Below are positions 52,191 to 64,000 of a stretch of DNA of 64,000 bases, piece by piece (within the stretch, counting starts at the first letter, position 1; every line of letters begins with the position of its first letter). Position numbers and translations under genes: made by a program. The notes under the pieces are model-generated. The model was given only the letters and a program-made list of their open reading frames with translations. It did not search any database and had not been told where the DNA came from. The stretch is taken from positions 2,914,001 through 2,978,000 of the forward strand of contig NZ_CP102173.1 in the NCBI RefSeq assembly GCF_024584515.1, read 5' to 3'. This DNA is from Aeromicrobium wangtongii. GTDB taxonomy: Bacteria; Actinomycetota; Actinomycetes; Propionibacteriales; Nocardioidaceae.

Positions 52191-53222
52191 ATGAAGATCT
52201 TCTCCCGCAGGAAGGTGGCCACGGCCATCGCAGTGGCGCTGAGCGCGGCGGTCCTGTCCGCCTGCGGTGGCGGCGCGTCGGGCAGCGACGGTGCGCAGCT
52301 GTCGCTCGTGGGCTTCGCGGTGCCGAAGGCCGGCAACAACGCCGCACAGAAGGCCTTCGCCGCGACCGACGAGGGCAAGGGCACGACGTGGAAGGAGTCG
52401 TACGGCGCCTCCGGCGACCAGAGCCGCGCCGTGGCCGGCGGCCTCAAGGCCGACTACGTGCACTTCTCGGTGACCCCGGACGTGACCCGTCTGGTCGACG
52501 CCGGGCTCGTGGCCAAGGACTGGAACGCCGGCCCCAACAAGGGCATCGTGACCGACTCGGTGGTCGTCTTGGTGACCCGCAAGGGCAACCCCAAGAACAT
52601 CACCGGCTGGGACGACCTGGTCAAGCCCGGCATCGGCGTCGTCACTCCCAACCCCGGGTCGTCGGGAGCCGCCCGCTGGAACATCCTGGCCGCCTACCAG
52701 CACGCGATCGGCGAGGGCGGCAGCGAGCAGGATGCGTCCGACTTCCTGGCGAAGCTGTTCAAGAACGTCAAGGCCCTGCCCGGCAGCGGTCGTGACGCCA
52801 CGACCGCCTTCCAGGGTGGCACGGGCGACGTCCTGATCTCCTACGAGAACGAGGCCATCCTGGCCCGTCAGAACGGCGAGGAGATCGACTACGTGGTCCC
52901 GGCCGACACGCTGAAGATCGAGAACCCCGCCGCCGTCACGACCAAGGCCGATCCCCAGGCCAAGGCGTTCTTGGACTTCGTGCTGACCAAGGCCGGCCAG
53001 CAGCAGTACGTCTCCAAGGGCTTCCGCCCGCTCGAGTCCGTGGAGGGCGTCGAGGTCGGCACGGTCAAGGGGGCCAACGACGAGTCCGATCCCTTCCCCA
53101 CCCCCGAGAAGCTGTTCACGATCGACGGCGACCTCGGCGGCTGGGAGGCCATCAACAAGAAGTTCTTCGACGAGAACGACGGCATCATCACCAAGCTGCT
53201 GGCGGAGTCCGGCAAGTCGTGA
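52191..53222 (+). CDS. Sulfate ABC transporter substrate-binding lipoprotein
   Basis: A 343-residue binding lipoprotein of the sulfate/thiosulfate-binding (Sbp/CysP) family. Lipobox LSAC near residue 24. Family motifs SYGASGDQSRAV near 65, KPGIGVVTPNPGSSGAARW near 145, and GTGDVLISYENEA near 207. I chose the ATG at 52191, behind GGCAGGA. It leads a sbp-cysT-cysW-cysA operon with overlapping genes. Confidence 0.95.
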   Translation: MKIFSRRKVATAIAVALSAAVLSACGGGASGSDGAQLSLVGFAVPKAGNNAAQKAFAATDEGKGTTWKESYGASGDQSRAVAGGLKADYVHFSVTPDVTRLVDAGLVAKDWNAGPNKGIVTDSVVVLVTRKGNPKNITGWDDLVKPGIGVVTPNPGSSGAARWNILAAYQHAIGEGGSEQDASDFLAKLFKNVKALPGSGRDATTAFQGGTGDVLISYENEAILARQNGEEIDYVVPADTLKIENPAAVTTKADPQAKAFLDFVLTKAGQQQYVSKGFRPLESVEGVEVGTVKGANDESDPFPTPEKLFTIDGDLGGWEAINKKFFDENDGIITKLLAESGKS

Positions 53223-54064
53223 CGGTCGACGCTCCCCTCGCTCCGGGCGCCGCGCGCAGGCGCCGCGCCCGGAGCACGACCTCGCTGACGCGATCCTCGG
53301 GCCTCGGCCTGGGGCTCGCGCTGACGTGGTTCAGCCTGCTCGTCCTGATCCCCCTCGCCCTGGTCGTCATCCAGTCGATCGACGGCGGATGGGAGACCTT
53401 CCGCCAGACCCTGACCAATCCGCAGACCGCCGCGGCCCTGCGCCTCACCGTCAGCCAGGCGCTGATCGTCACCCTGATCAACGTGGTGATGGGCACCGTC
53501 ATCGCGTGGGTGCTGGTGCGTGACGACTTCCCCGGCAAGCGCCTGCTCGAGGTCGTCATCGACATCCCGTTCGCCCTGCCGACGATCGTCGCGGGACTCG
53601 TCCTGCTGAGCCTGTACGGCCCCGGCAGCCCGCTGGGGGTCAATGTCGCCAACACCGAGCGGTCGGTCTTCCTGGCCCTGTTGTTCGTGACCCTGCCCTT
53701 CGTCGTCCGCACCGTGCAGCCCGTGCTGATGGAGCTGGACCGCGATGTCGAGGAGGCGGCCGCGTCGCTCGGCGCGAGCCGCTTCACGACGCTGCGGCGC
53801 ATCATCCTTCCGAGCCTCGCCCCGGCCATCACCGCGGGCGCGGCCTTGTCCTTCGCCCGCGGCATCAGCGAGTACGGCTCGCTGGTGCTCCTGTCGGGCA
53901 ACCTGCCGATGAAGACCGAGGTCGCGTCCGTGCGCATCCTGACCTACATCGAGAACGGCAACGAGGCCGCCGCGGCATCGGTCGCCGTGATCCTGCTGCT
54001 CGTCGCGCTGGGCGCGATCATCGTGCTGCAGGTGCTGTCCTCGTGGGTGGCACGACGTGGCTAG
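53219..54064 (+). CDS. cysT: Sulfate ABC transporter permease CysT
   Basis: A 281-residue permease with six TM helices and the EAA loop EEAAASLGASRFTTLRRIILPSLAPAI near residues 178-204 that contacts the ATPase. GTG start overlaps the binding-protein stop. Confidence 0.94.
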   Translation: MTVDAPLAPGAARRRRARSTTSLTRSSGLGLGLALTWFSLLVLIPLALVVIQSIDGGWETFRQTLTNPQTAAALRLTVSQALIVTLINVVMGTVIAWVLVRDDFPGKRLLEVVIDIPFALPTIVAGLVLLSLYGPGSPLGVNVANTERSVFLALLFVTLPFVVRTVQPVLMELDRDVEEAAASLGASRFTTLRRIILPSLAPAITAGAALSFARGISEYGSLVLLSGNLPMKTEVASVRILTYIENGNEAAAASVAVILLLVALGAIIVLQVLSSWVARRG

Positions 54065-54887
54065 CCGTCGCGCGCAGCCCAAGACCGCGGGCACGTACGT
54101 CCGGCGCCTGCTGGTCATCGGCTACCTGTTCCTGCTGGTCATCTGGCCGGTCGCGCTCGTGGTGCAGAAGACGTTCGAGGGCGGCCTGGACAACCTCCGG
54201 ACGGCTCTGACCGATCCGGTCGTGACCGATGCGCTGCAGCTGACGGTCGTCGTGGCCCTGTGGGCCGTGGCGATCAACACCGTGTTCGGCATCGTCATCT
54301 CGCTGCTGCTGGTGCGCCACGAGTTCCGTGGCCGAGGGGTGCTGTCGGCACTGATCGACCTGCCTCTGTCGGTCTCCCCCGTCGTCGTCGGCCTGGCCCT
54401 GCTGCTGGCGTACGGCGGCACCAACGGGACGTTCGGGCCCGCGCTCGAGGACGTCGGCCTGCAGGTCGCCTTCGCGACACCGGGCATCGTCATGGCCACG
54501 GCGTTCGTCAGCCTGCCGCTGGTCATCCGTGAGATCGTCCCGGTGCTGCAGGAGATCGGCACCGAGCAGGAGCAGGCGGCCAAGAGTCTCGGGGCCGGTG
54601 GCTGGCAGACGTTCTGGCGCATCACGCTGCCCTCGATCAAGTGGGCGCTGGTCTACGGCGTCGTGCTGAGCCTGGCCCGGTCGCTGGGCGAGTTCGGCGC
54701 GGTCAAGATCGTGTCGGGCAACGTGGCCCAGCAGACCCAGACCGCGACCCTGGTCGTGGAGCAGAAGTACCAGGACTTCGAGCAGGGATCGGCGTACGCG
54801 ACCTCCTTCCTGCTCGCTCTGATCGCGGTCGCGGCGCTCGTCGTCGTGACCATCCTTCGACCCAAGGACGACACTGATGGGGATTGA
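54057..54887 (+). CDS. cysW: Sulfate ABC transporter permease CysW
   Basis: A 276-residue permease paired with CysT, with the EAA loop [29 protein letters not shown] near residues 170-197. GTG start, overlapping the cysT stop by eight bases. Confidence 0.94.
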   Translation: MASRRAQPKTAGTYVRRLLVIGYLFLLVIWPVALVVQKTFEGGLDNLRTALTDPVVTDALQLTVVVALWAVAINTVFGIVISLLLVRHEFRGRGVLSALIDLPLSVSPVVVGLALLLAYGGTNGTFGPALEDVGLQVAFATPGIVMATAFVSLPLVIREIVPVLQEIGTEQEQAAKSLGAGGWQTFWRITLPSIKWALVYGVVLSLARSLGEFGAVKIVSGNVAQQTQTATLVVEQKYQDFEQGSAYATSFLLALIAVAALVVVTILRPKDDTDGD

Positions 54888-55845
54888 GATCCGCGGCGTC
54901 AACAAGAACTTCGGCGACTTCACCGCGCTGCAGGACATCGACCTGAGCATCCCCAGCGGACAGCTCACGGCCCTGCTCGGGCCCAGCGGCGGCGGCAAGT
55001 CGACGCTGCTGCGCATCATCGCCGGGCTCGAGTCGTCCGACAGCGGCACGATCGAGATCGAGGGCCTGGACGCCACCGGGCTGCCGGCCCAGAAGCGCAA
55101 CGTCGGCTTCGTCTTCCAGCACTACGCCGCGTTCAAGCACATGACCGTGCACAAGAACGTCGCCTTCGGCCTGGAGATCCGCAAGAAGCCCAAGGCCGAG
55201 GTCAACAAGCGCGTCACCGAGCTGCTCGAGCTGGTCCACCTCGATCATCTCGCGCACCGACTGCCCTCTCAGCTGTCCGGTGGTCAGCGCCAGCGCATGG
55301 CCCTGGCCCGCGCCCTCGCGATCGAGCCGAGCGTCCTGCTGCTCGACGAGCCCTTCGGCGCGCTGGACGCCAAGGTCCGCAAGGAGCTGCGCGAGTGGCT
55401 GCGCCGGCTCCACGACGAGGTGCACGTGACGACCGTGTTCGTGACGCACGACCAGGAGGAGGCGCTGGAGGTCTCCGACAACCTGGTCGTCATCAACGAG
55501 GGACGCATCGAGCAGATCGGCACCCCCGACGATCTCTACGATCGTCCGGCCAGCGAGTTCGTCCTGTCGTTCCTCGGCCCGGTCACCCGGCTGGGCGACA
55601 AGCTGATCCGTCCGCACGACATCGACATCACGCGCTACGAGCACGCCGCGACGACATCCGGTCGCATCACCCGGTGGACGCGGGTCGGCTTCGAGATCCG
55701 GCTGGAGGTGACGCCCGACGACGTCCGGCACCCCGATCCCGTCCAGGTCACCGTGACGCGCACCGAGGCCACCGCGCTGCAGCTGCACGAGGGCGCCCTG
55801 GTGTGGCTGCGTCCGCGGGCGGGCGCGGAGGCGGTCGTCGGCTGA
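54877..55845 (+). CDS. cysA: Sulfate ABC transporter ATP-binding protein
   Basis: A 322-residue ATPase: Walker [10 protein letters not shown] near residue 36, signature [15 protein letters not shown] near 133, Walker [12 protein letters not shown], and a C-terminal TOBE-like regulatory domain from about 240. Its ATG overlaps cysW by 11 bases. Converges on the next MFS gene. Confidence 0.95.
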   Translation: MGIEIRGVNKNFGDFTALQDIDLSIPSGQLTALLGPSGGGKSTLLRIIAGLESSDSGTIEIEGLDATGLPAQKRNVGFVFQHYAAFKHMTVHKNVAFGLEIRKKPKAEVNKRVTELLELVHLDHLAHRLPSQLSGGQRQRMALARALAIEPSVLLLDEPFGALDAKVRKELREWLRRLHDEVHVTTVFVTHDQEEALEVSDNLVVINEGRIEQIGTPDDLYDRPASEFVLSFLGPVTRLGDKLIRPHDIDITRYEHAATTSGRITRWTRVGFEIRLEVTPDDVRHPDPVQVTVTRTEATALQLHEGALVWLRPRAGAEAVVG

Positions 55846-55856
55846 TCCGTCCCGCC

Positions 55857-55875
55857 GGCTCAGACTCGCTGAGCC
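55857..55875. terminator. Bidirectional terminator between cysA and MFS gene
   Basis: GGCTCAG-ACTCG-CTGAGCC, 7-bp perfect stem spanning the MFS stop codon, between convergent genes only 14 bases apart. Confidence 0.65.
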
Positions 55876-57074
55876 GCACCGCCGGCGGAACGGGAGCGGC
55901 GCTGGGCGGCCAGGCCGACGGCGAAGATCGCAGCGCCCACCAGGGACAGGACGACCCCGACCCAGGCGGTCGCGCGGTAGCCGTGGCCGGCGGTGATGAT
56001 CACCGAGCCGAGGAAGGCGCCCAGGCCGTTGGCCAGGTTCAGCGCGGAGTGGTTGAGAGCGGCGCCGAGCATCTGGGCGTCGCCCGCGGCGTCCATCAGG
56101 CGGATCTGCAGCGTGATGGCCACGACCGAGCCGAGGACGCCGACCAGCAGCACCAGGAGCAGCGCCGGCACGACATAGGGCACCGAGACGTAGAAGACCA
56201 CCAGCACGATGGCCGTGGCCAAGAAACCGAACAGCACCGAGCGCTCGACGTTCCAGTCGGCCAGGATGCCCGCGGCCCACGAACCGAGCACGGAGCCGGC
56301 GCCGTAGGCCAGCGTGAACGCCGCGATCCACGAGTCCGACAGGTCCATCTCCTTGGTGACGATGGGCGCGATGTAGCTGTACATCGCGAACAGCCCACCG
56401 AAGCCGATCATGCCGGCCGATACCGCGAACAGCACCTGCGGCTGCTTCAGCGCAACCAGCTCACCGCGCAGCGACGCCTCCGCGTTGGCGGGCGAGTGCG
56501 GCACGAACAGGTAGATCATGGCCGCTGCGGCGATCGTGATGATCAGCACCGCCCAGTAGGCGCTGCGCCAGCCCAGCGTCTGCCCCAGGATCGTGCTGGC
56601 CGGGACACCGGCGACCGTCGCGACGGACAGGCCCAGCATGACCGAGCTGACCGCCCGGCCCTTCAGCTCGGGCCGCACGAGGGAGGCCGCCAGCAGCGAG
56701 GCGACGCCGAAGTAGGCGCCGTGCGGGAGACCGGCGACGAAGCGCGCCAGCATGACCGGCAGGTAGCCGCTGGCGACCGCCGTGATCGCGTTGCCGACGC
56801 CCAGCGCGAGGATCAGCCCGATCGCGAGCCCCTTCTTGGGCAGGCGTGCGCCCAGCGACACGATGATCGGGGCACCCACGACCACGCCGAACGCGTACGC
56901 GGTGATGATGTGACCGGTCTCGGCATTCGTGCGACCGATGCCGTCGGCGATCTCCTCCAGCAGGCCCATCGTCATGAACTCGGTGGTGCCGATGGCGAAT
57001 CCGCCCAGCGCCAGGGCCAGCAACGCGAATGCCACGTGCCGCGTGCGGGCAGGAGCAATGTCGGTGACAGTCAC
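55860..57074 (-). CDS. MFS exporter (AraJ/arabinose-efflux-like, DHA1)
   Basis: A 404-residue twelve-TM transporter with FAIGTTEFMTMGLL near residue 28 (DHA1 TM1 motif) and ARFVAGLPHGAYFG in TM4. Likely effluxes sugars or drugs. The start is uncertain: GTG 57074 is chosen, but TTG 57086 is in frame four codons upstream, and neither has a clear ribosome site. Confidence 0.9.
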   Translation of the reverse strand: MTVTDIAPARTRHVAFALLALALGGFAIGTTEFMTMGLLEEIADGIGRTNAETGHIITAYAFGVVVGAPIIVSLGARLPKKGLAIGLILALGVGNAITAVASGYLPVMLARFVAGLPHGAYFGVASLLAASLVRPELKGRAVSSVMLGLSVATVAGVPASTILGQTLGWRSAYWAVLIITIAAAAMIYLFVPHSPANAEASLRGELVALKQPQVLFAVSAGMIGFGGLFAMYSYIAPIVTKEMDLSDSWIAAFTLAYGAGSVLGSWAAGILADWNVERSVLFGFLATAIVLVVFYVSVPYVVPALLLVLLVGVLGSVVAITLQIRLMDAAGDAQMLGAALNHSALNLANGLGAFLGSVIITAGHGYRATAWVGVVLSLVGAAIFAVGLAAQRRSRSAGGAAQRV

Positions 57075-57288
57075 ACTCTGGTTCAAGCCGGGCGCGCGGC
57101 GGGTTGTTCCGGGGCGTACCTGCGACCTGGGTCACGCGGTCAGCTGCTCGGCACCGCGCGGGCCGCTCTTCAGTGCATTCACGTGTGGGGGGCGGGCGCC
57201 CCCGAGAGAACTGCGCCCGCACCGTTTCAGAGACGGTGGGCGGCGATCCATGACGCGAACCGCTGCGGTGTGCAGGGCGCCGGACGCA

Positions 57289-57323
57289 GACGAGGCCCCG
57301 CCCCCGTGGGGCGAGACCTCGTC
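57289..57323 (-). terminator. Terminator of icd
   Basis: Outer arms GACGAGG / CCTCGTC with an inner CCCCG/CGGGG-type stem, 18 bases beyond the icd stop. The rest of the 57087-57340 gap holds the MFS promoter region and no gene that I can see. Confidence 0.75.
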
Positions 57324-57340
57324 GGGTCAGCTGCGGTCGA

Positions 57341-59566
<2,226 letters not shown>

Positions 59567-59777
59567 GAGTGCGGCAGCTCCTACGTGTGGATGCCCGGAA
59601 AAAAGTTGTTTGACATCAAGATAACCCACTGCGCACCCGACGGCGCCGCCCGTCCGTCGCCCCGTGGCACACAGCTCGGACGGCTCGCCCGGCGCGCTCC
59701 GGCGGGTCATCCGGTGCGCGCTGCGCTACTTTCAGAAGGTATCTCCCAGATTCCGCACCGTTCAAGGAGCACATCTC

Positions 59778-60767
59778 GTGAGCACAACTCCCGTCAAGGT
59801 CGCCGTCACCGGCGCCGCCGGCCAGATCGGCTACAGCCTCCTCTTCCGTCTGGCGAGCGGTGCCCTGCTGGGCCCGGACACCCCCGTCCAGCTGCGGCTG
59901 CTCGAGATCACCCCGGCGCTGAAGTCCCTCGAGGGCGTGGTCATGGAGCTCGACGACTGTGCCTTCCCGACACTGGACTCGGTCGAGATCGGCGATGACC
60001 CGAACCACATCTTCGACGGCGTGAACCTGGCCCTGCTGGTCGGCGCGCGGCCCCGCACCAAGGGCATGGAGCGCGGCGACCTGCTGTCCGCGAACGGCGC
60101 CATCTTCACCGGCCAGGGCAAGGCGCTCAACGACCACGCGGCCGATGACGTCCGCATCGGTGTGACCGGCAACCCGGCCAACACCAATGCGCTGATCGCG
60201 ATGCACAACGCCCCCGACATCCCGCAGGAGCGTTTCTCGGCGCTCACCCGGCTCGACCACAATCGGGCCATCTCGCAGCTGGCGGCCAAGACCGGCTCGA
60301 AGGTCGCCGACATCACCCGGATGACGATCTGGGGCAATCACTCCGCCACGCAGTACCCCGACATCTCCCACGCGCTGGTCGGCGGTCGCAGTGCCGCCGA
60401 GGTCGTCGACGACAAGGGCTGGGTCGAGAAGACCTTCATCCCCACCGTCGCCAAGCGCGGCGCCGCCATCATCGAGGCCCGCGGCGCCTCGTCGGCGGCC
60501 TCCGCCGCCTCGGCCACGATCGACGCGGCCCGCACCTGGCTGACCGGCACCCCGGAGGGCGACTGGGCGTCGATGGCGGTGCGCTCGGACGGCTCGTACG
60601 GCGTTCCCGAGGGACTCATCTACTCCTTCCCCGTCACGACGAAGGACGGTGACTGGGAGATCGTCCAGGGTCTGGAGGTCGACGACTTCAGCCGGGAGCG
60701 GATGGACGCCACGGCGCAGGAGCTCATCGAGGAGCGCGACGCGGTCAAGGAGCTCGGTCTGATCTAG
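59778..60767 (+). CDS. mdh: Malate dehydrogenase
   Basis: A 329-residue NAD-dependent malate dehydrogenase of the Y-type used by actinobacteria. NAD motif [10 protein letters not shown] near residue 11, catalytic arginines in [15 protein letters not shown] near 92-99, NPANTN, and the active-site histidine in [12 protein letters not shown] near 187. GTG 59778 is preceded by AAGGAG. A TACTTT hexamer about 45 bases upstream may be the -10. Confidence 0.96.
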   Translation: MSTTPVKVAVTGAAGQIGYSLLFRLASGALLGPDTPVQLRLLEITPALKSLEGVVMELDDCAFPTLDSVEIGDDPNHIFDGVNLALLVGARPRTKGMERGDLLSANGAIFTGQGKALNDHAADDVRIGVTGNPANTNALIAMHNAPDIPQERFSALTRLDHNRAISQLAAKTGSKVADITRMTIWGNHSATQYPDISHALVGGRSAAEVVDDKGWVEKTFIPTVAKRGAAIIEARGASSAASAASATIDAARTWLTGTPEGDWASMAVRSDGSYGVPEGLIYSFPVTTKDGDWEIVQGLEVDDFSRERMDATAQELIEERDAVKELGLI

Positions 60768-60772
60768 CCCGC

Positions 60773-60867
60773 TGACGAGCCACTCAGATCCCGTGACGAG
60801 TCACTCAAGGTGGCGACGCCGCGAACCTACGCGACTCCTCGGCGGACCTACGCGACTCCTCGGCGGA
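60773..60867. repeat. Short tandem repeats with 21-bp period
   Basis: Between mdh and the DUF3017 gene. TGACGAGYCACTCA occurs at 60773 and 60794, and ACCTACGCGACTCCTCGGCGG occurs twice exactly (60825-60845, 60846-60866). Both pairs have a 21-base step. No hairpin of note; the block separates convergent genes. Confidence 0.85.
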
Positions 60868-60868
60868 C

Positions 60869-61144
60869 CTATCCCGGCTGGTTCGGGATCAGGATCGGCA
60901 GGATGACCAGGGCGACGCCCAGCGTCGTCATCCACACCACGTCGAAGGCCTTGCCGCGCACACGGAGCATCCCCGTGTGGTCGATCGGCACGACCGAGCG
61001 CGCCAGTGCACCCACGATGAACGCCAGCCCCATCGCGACGACGCCCACCCGCCACGGCCCCACCGCGACCAGGACCAGACCGACGGCCACGACCACGAGC
61101 TGCAGCAGGTACAGCTGCGACCCGCGGCTGCGTGGTGCCCTCAC
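60869..61144 (-). CDS. DUF3017 membrane protein
   Basis: A 91-residue protein with three hydrophobic segments, of the DUF3017 family usually found beside folD in actinobacteria. GTG start overlaps the folD stop (GTGA). Function unknown. Confidence 0.85.
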   Translation of the reverse strand: MRAPRSRGSQLYLLQLVVVAVGLVLVAVGPWRVGVVAMGLAFIVGALARSVVPIDHTGMLRVRGKAFDVVWMTTLGVALVILPILIPNQPG

Positions 61145-61992
61145 GGGTTGAGGCGCTCGGCGGTGTCGACGACGTTGGCCAGCAGCAGCGCGCGGGTCAT
61201 CGGGCCCACTCCCCCGGGGTTGGGCGAGATCCAGCCGGCGACCTCGTGGGCGGCCGGGTCGACGTCACCCACGATGCCGTTCGCGTCGCGGCTGACCCCG
61301 ACGTCCAGCAGGGCGGCGCCGGGCTTGACCATGTCGGCCGAGATGATGCCCGGGACGCCCGCGGCGGCGATCACGATGTCGGCCCGGCGCACCTCGGCCG
61401 CCAGGTCCCTGGTGCCGGTGTGGCACAGCGTGACGGTCGCGTTCTCGGTGCGGCGGGTCAGCAGCAGCCCCATCGGACGGCCGACGGTGATGCCGCGGCC
61501 CACGACCACGACGTGCTGGCCGGCGATCGGGACGTCGTGGCGACGCAGCAGCTCGATGATGCCGCGCGGCGTGCACGGCAGCGGCGCCTCCTTGCCCAGC
61601 ACCAGCCAGCCCAGGTTCGTGGGGTGCAACCCGTCGGCGTCCTTCAGCGGGTCGATGCGGCCGATCGCGGCGTTCTCGTCCAGGCCCTTGGGCAGCGGCA
61701 GCTGCAGGATGTAGCCCGTGCAGCTCGGATCGTCGTTCAGCTGGTCGATCGCGGCCTCGACCTCGGCCTGCGTCGCGGTCTCGGGCAGGTCCACGCGGAT
61801 CGACTCGATGCCGACCTCCGCGCAGTCACGGTGCTTGCCCGCGACGTACCACTGGCTGCCGGGATCGTTGCCGACCAGGATCGTCCCCAGCCCCGGGACG
61901 ATGCCGCGCTCACGCAGTGCCGTCACCCGCTCGCGGAGCTCGCCCTTGATCGCGGCCGCAGCCGCCTTGCCGTCCAGGATCTGCGCAGTCAC
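61141..61992 (-). CDS. folD: Bifunctional methylenetetrahydrofolate dehydrogenase/cyclohydrolase
   Basis: A 283-residue folate one-carbon enzyme. Motifs [22 protein letters not shown] near residue 35 (catalytic Lys), [10 protein letters not shown] near 82, and [11 protein letters not shown] near 155. I chose GTG 61990-61992, where the family sequence TAQILDGK begins; a longer GTG frame is possible. It supplies formyl-folate for purH. Confidence 0.95.
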   Translation of the reverse strand: MTAQILDGKAAAAAIKGELRERVTALRERGIVPGLGTILVGNDPGSQWYVAGKHRDCAEVGIESIRVDLPETATQAEVEAAIDQLNDDPSCTGYILQLPLPKGLDENAAIGRIDPLKDADGLHPTNLGWLVLGKEAPLPCTPRGIIELLRRHDVPIAGQHVVVVGRGITVGRPMGLLLTRRTENATVTLCHTGTRDLAAEVRRADIVIAAAGVPGIISADMVKPGAALLDVGVSRDANGIVGDVDPAAHEVAGWISPNPGGVGPMTRALLLANVVDTAERLNP

Positions 61993-62040
61993 GGGGACGA
62001 GTCTTTCATGGCTGGGCGCTCCCGCGTCCACAGACCGTCG

Positions 62041-62538
62041 TCAGCGGGCCGGGCGTGTCAGCCAGTCCTGCAGCAGCGGCGCGAGCCGATCGGGGCGACG
62101 GCAGTAGATCACGGCGTACCGGCCGGTGCCGGCCTCACGCAGCACGACCCCGCGCAGACCGAGCGTCCGCCCGTGACTGCCGCCCACGACTCGCACGTTC
62201 TCCCCGGCCGGGGTCGGGAACGGCCCGTCGGCCATGGCCCACTGGCGATCGGACAGCACCGTCATGGGCTGGGCGCCGAACCCGGCGTCGAAGTCGTCCG
62301 GGGACAACCGCTCCCGCCCGACGACGAGCCGCTCGGAGGTCAGCTCCAGGCCACCGTAGAAGGCCACCGACCACACCGTGATCCCCACGATGAGCACGAA
62401 GATCGACGCCAGCACGCCCCACCCCTGCAGCCCGAAGCCCGAGGCGACGTCGGCGATCGCCAGCGCCAGGCCGACCGCGATGACCACCTTCCCGATCCGG
62501 CGCGGGGCCCCCAGCTCGGAGTGGACGGTGGTCGGCAC
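62041..62538 (-). CDS. Membrane protein with PH-like domain
   Basis: A 165-residue protein with two TM helices (about 18-60) followed by a beta-rich bacterial PH-like region containing SERLVVGRERL. Such proteins are common beside folate and purine genes in actinobacteria; function unknown. Confidence 0.75.
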   Translation of the reverse strand: MPTTVHSELGAPRRIGKVVIAVGLALAIADVASGFGLQGWGVLASIFVLIVGITVWSVAFYGGLELTSERLVVGRERLSPDDFDAGFGAQPMTVLSDRQWAMADGPFPTPAGENVRVVGGSHGRTLGLRGVVLREAGTGRYAVIYCRRPDRLAPLLQDWLTRPAR

Positions 62539-62547
62539 GGCCGCAGC

Positions 62548-64000
62548 CTAGTGGAAGAAGTGCCGCGTGCCGGTGAAGTACATCGTCACGCCGGCCGCCT
62601 TCGCCGCCTCGATCGACTCCTCGTCACGCACCGAGCCACCGGGCTGGACGACTGCCTTGACCCCGGCGTCCAGCAGCACCTGCAGGCCGTCGGAGAACGG
62701 GAAGAAGGCGTCGGAGGCCGCGACGGCACCCGTCACCCGCTCGGCGCCGGCCCGCTCGACCGCGAGACGGCAGGAGTCGACCCGGTTGACCTGGCCCATG
62801 CCGACGCCCACCGAGGCGCCGTCCTTGGCCAGCAGGATCGCATTGGACTTGACCGCCCGGCACGCGGTCCAGGCGAACTGCAGGTCCGCGAGGGTCGCCT
62901 CGTCGGCCGGCTCACCGGCGGCAAGCGTCCACGCGGACGGCGCATCGCCCTCGGCATCCACGTGATCGCGGAACTGCATCACGGCGCCGCCGCTGATCTG
63001 GCGGTACTCCCCCGTCGTGGTGTCGTCACCGGCGCAGCGCAGGATGCGGATGTTCTTCTTGCCCTGCAGCACCTCGACGGCGCCGGGCTCGTAGTCGGGC
63101 GCGACGATGACCTCGGTGAACACCTCGGCGACCTGCTCGGCCATCGCGACGCTCACCGGTCGGTTGGTCGCGATGACTCCACCGAAGGCCGAGACGGGGT
63201 CGCAGGCGTGCGCGCGAGCGTGCGCCTCGGCGACATCGGCGCCGACCGCGATGCCGCACGGGTTGGCGTGCTTGATGATCGCGACGGCCGGCTCGTCGAA
63301 GTCGTACGCGGCACGGCGGGCCGCATCGGTATCGACGTAGTTGTTGTACGACATCTCCTTGCCGTGCAGCTGCTCGGCCTCGGCCAGCCCACCGGTGCCG
63401 TCGGTGTACAGCGCAGCCGGCTGGTGGGGGTTCTCGCCGTAGCGCAGCACCGCGGACTTGGTCCACGCCTCCGCGGCGAAGTCGGGCCAGCCGTCCTCGG
63501 ACGGGGCGTAGGAGCTGGCGAACCACGACGCCACCGAGACGTCGTACGCCGCGGTGTGGGCGAACGCCTGGGCGGCGAGCCGCTTGCGCTGCTCGAGGGT
63601 GAAGCCGCCGGCCGCGATCGCGGCGCGGACGTCGTCGTACGCCGAGGGCGAGACGACCACGGCGACGCTCGGGTGGTTCTTGGCGGCAGCGCGGACCATC
63701 GACGGACCGCCGATGTCGATCTGCTCGACGCACTCGTCGGGCGACGCGCCCGAGGCGACCGTCTCGCGGAACGGGTACAGGTTGACGATGACCAGGTCGA
63801 AGGGCTCGATCTCGAGCTCCGCGAGCTGCTCGACGTGCGAGTCCAGACGCAGATCGGCCAGGATGCCGGCGTGGACGCGCGGGTGCAGCGTCTTGACTCG
63901 GCCGTCCAGGCACTCGGGGAAGCCGGTGAGCTCCTCGACGGGGGTCACCGGGACGCCCGCCGCCTCGATGGTCTTGGCGGTCGAGCCGGTCGACACGATC
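62548..64000 (-). CDS. purH: Bifunctional AICAR formyltransferase/IMP cyclohydrolase, 5'-truncated
   Basis: The last two steps of IMP synthesis. The gene runs off the window end; the visible ~484 residues of a usual ~520 include most of the N-terminal cyclohydrolase domain ([14 protein letters not shown]) and the whole C-terminal formyltransferase domain, with [17 protein letters not shown] and FTGTRHFFH at the end. The missing start lies beyond base 64000. Confidence 0.95.
   Translation of the reverse strand, partial: IVSTGSTAKTIEAAGVPVTPVEELTGFPECLDGRVKTLHPRVHAGILADLRLDSHVEQLAELEIEPFDLVIVNLYPFRETVASGASPDECVEQIDIGGPSMVRAAAKNHPSVAVVVSPSAYDDVRAAIAAGGFTLEQRKRLAAQAFAHTAAYDVSVASWFASSYAPSEDGWPDFAAEAWTKSAVLRYGENPHQPAALYTDGTGGLAEAEQLHGKEMSYNNYVDTDAARRAAYDFDEPAVAIIKHANPCGIAVGADVAEAHARAHACDPVSAFGGVIATNRPVSVAMAEQVAEVFTEVIVAPDYEPGAVEVLQGKKNIRILRCAGDDTTTGEYRQISGGAVMQFRDHVDAEGDAPSAWTLAAGEPADEATLADLQFAWTACRAVKSNAILLAKDGASVGVGMGQVNRVDSCRLAVERAGAERVTGAVAASDAFFPFSDGLQVLLDAGVKAVVQPGGSVRDEESIEAAKAAGVTMYFTGTRHFFH

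Overview
The window is 64 kb of high-GC actinobacterial chromosome. Signs include GTG/TTG starts, leaderless genes, an F420 biosynthesis gene of the fused FbiC type, a monomeric isocitrate dehydrogenase, a DUF3017-folD pair and many four-base ATGA/GTGA gene overlaps. The gene content fits Propionibacteriales, family Nocardioidaceae (Aeromicrobium- or Nocardioides-like); that placement is inference. I see no rRNA, tRNA, CRISPR array, insertion sequence or integrase. The first gene (phosphosugar mutase) and the last (purH) run off the window.

Layout: (1) 1-1823, end of a phosphohexose/phosphopentose mutase gene plus a small membrane protein. (2) About 1.86-11.9 kb, an accessory catabolic island that looks richer in A/T than its surroundings: P450, two ferredoxins, ferredoxin reductase, two SDR dehydrogenases, an SCP2-type thiolase with a DUF35 partner, an EthD-domain protein, a luciferase-like monooxygenase with flavin reductase, and a TetR regulator. 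Two near-identical 38-bp palindromes bracket it. (3) 12-18 kb, a secreted nuclease and a secreted 5'-nucleotidase sharing nearly identical C-termini. (4) 18-22 kb, deoC, a uridine-kinase-like gene, a MITE-like structured element, and lon behind an HspR-type operator. (5) 22-26.7 kb, F420 genes cofC and fbiC and an F420-dependent oxidoreductase. (6) 26.7-36.4 kb, nucleoside salvage and uptake (add, deoA, cdd, a BMP-type ABC transporter), with a second P450 and a MaoC protein embedded in it. (7) 36.4-41.2 kb, amidohydrolase, SRPBCC protein, MFS/MarR pair and a secreted lipase. (8) 41.3-45.8 kb, sdhCAB with a divergent LysR regulator. (9) 45.8-57.1 kb, RNA-ligase-like protein, trpS, galK, pheA, a tandem GNAT protein, two MFS exporters and a sulfate ABC transporter. 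(10) 57.3-64 kb, icd and mdh, a DUF3017 protein, folD, a PH-like protein and purH.

Two themes connect the genes. First, regions 1, 3, 4 and 6 together make a plausible route for feeding on extracellular DNA: nuclease, 5'-nucleotidase, nucleoside ABC uptake, Add/Cdd deamination, DeoA phosphorolysis, a pentomutase-type mutase and DeoC. The catabolic island now separates the mutase from the nuclease. Second, the island has the same parts list as camphor-type pathways (P450 with redox chain, alcohol dehydrogenase, two-component Baeyer-Villiger-type flavin monooxygenase, TetR control) but adds a thiolase-DUF35 pair of the sort known from steroid side-chain (Ltp2/ChsH2) and benzoylsuccinyl-CoA (BbsAB) pathways. 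Its substrate cannot be read from sequence.
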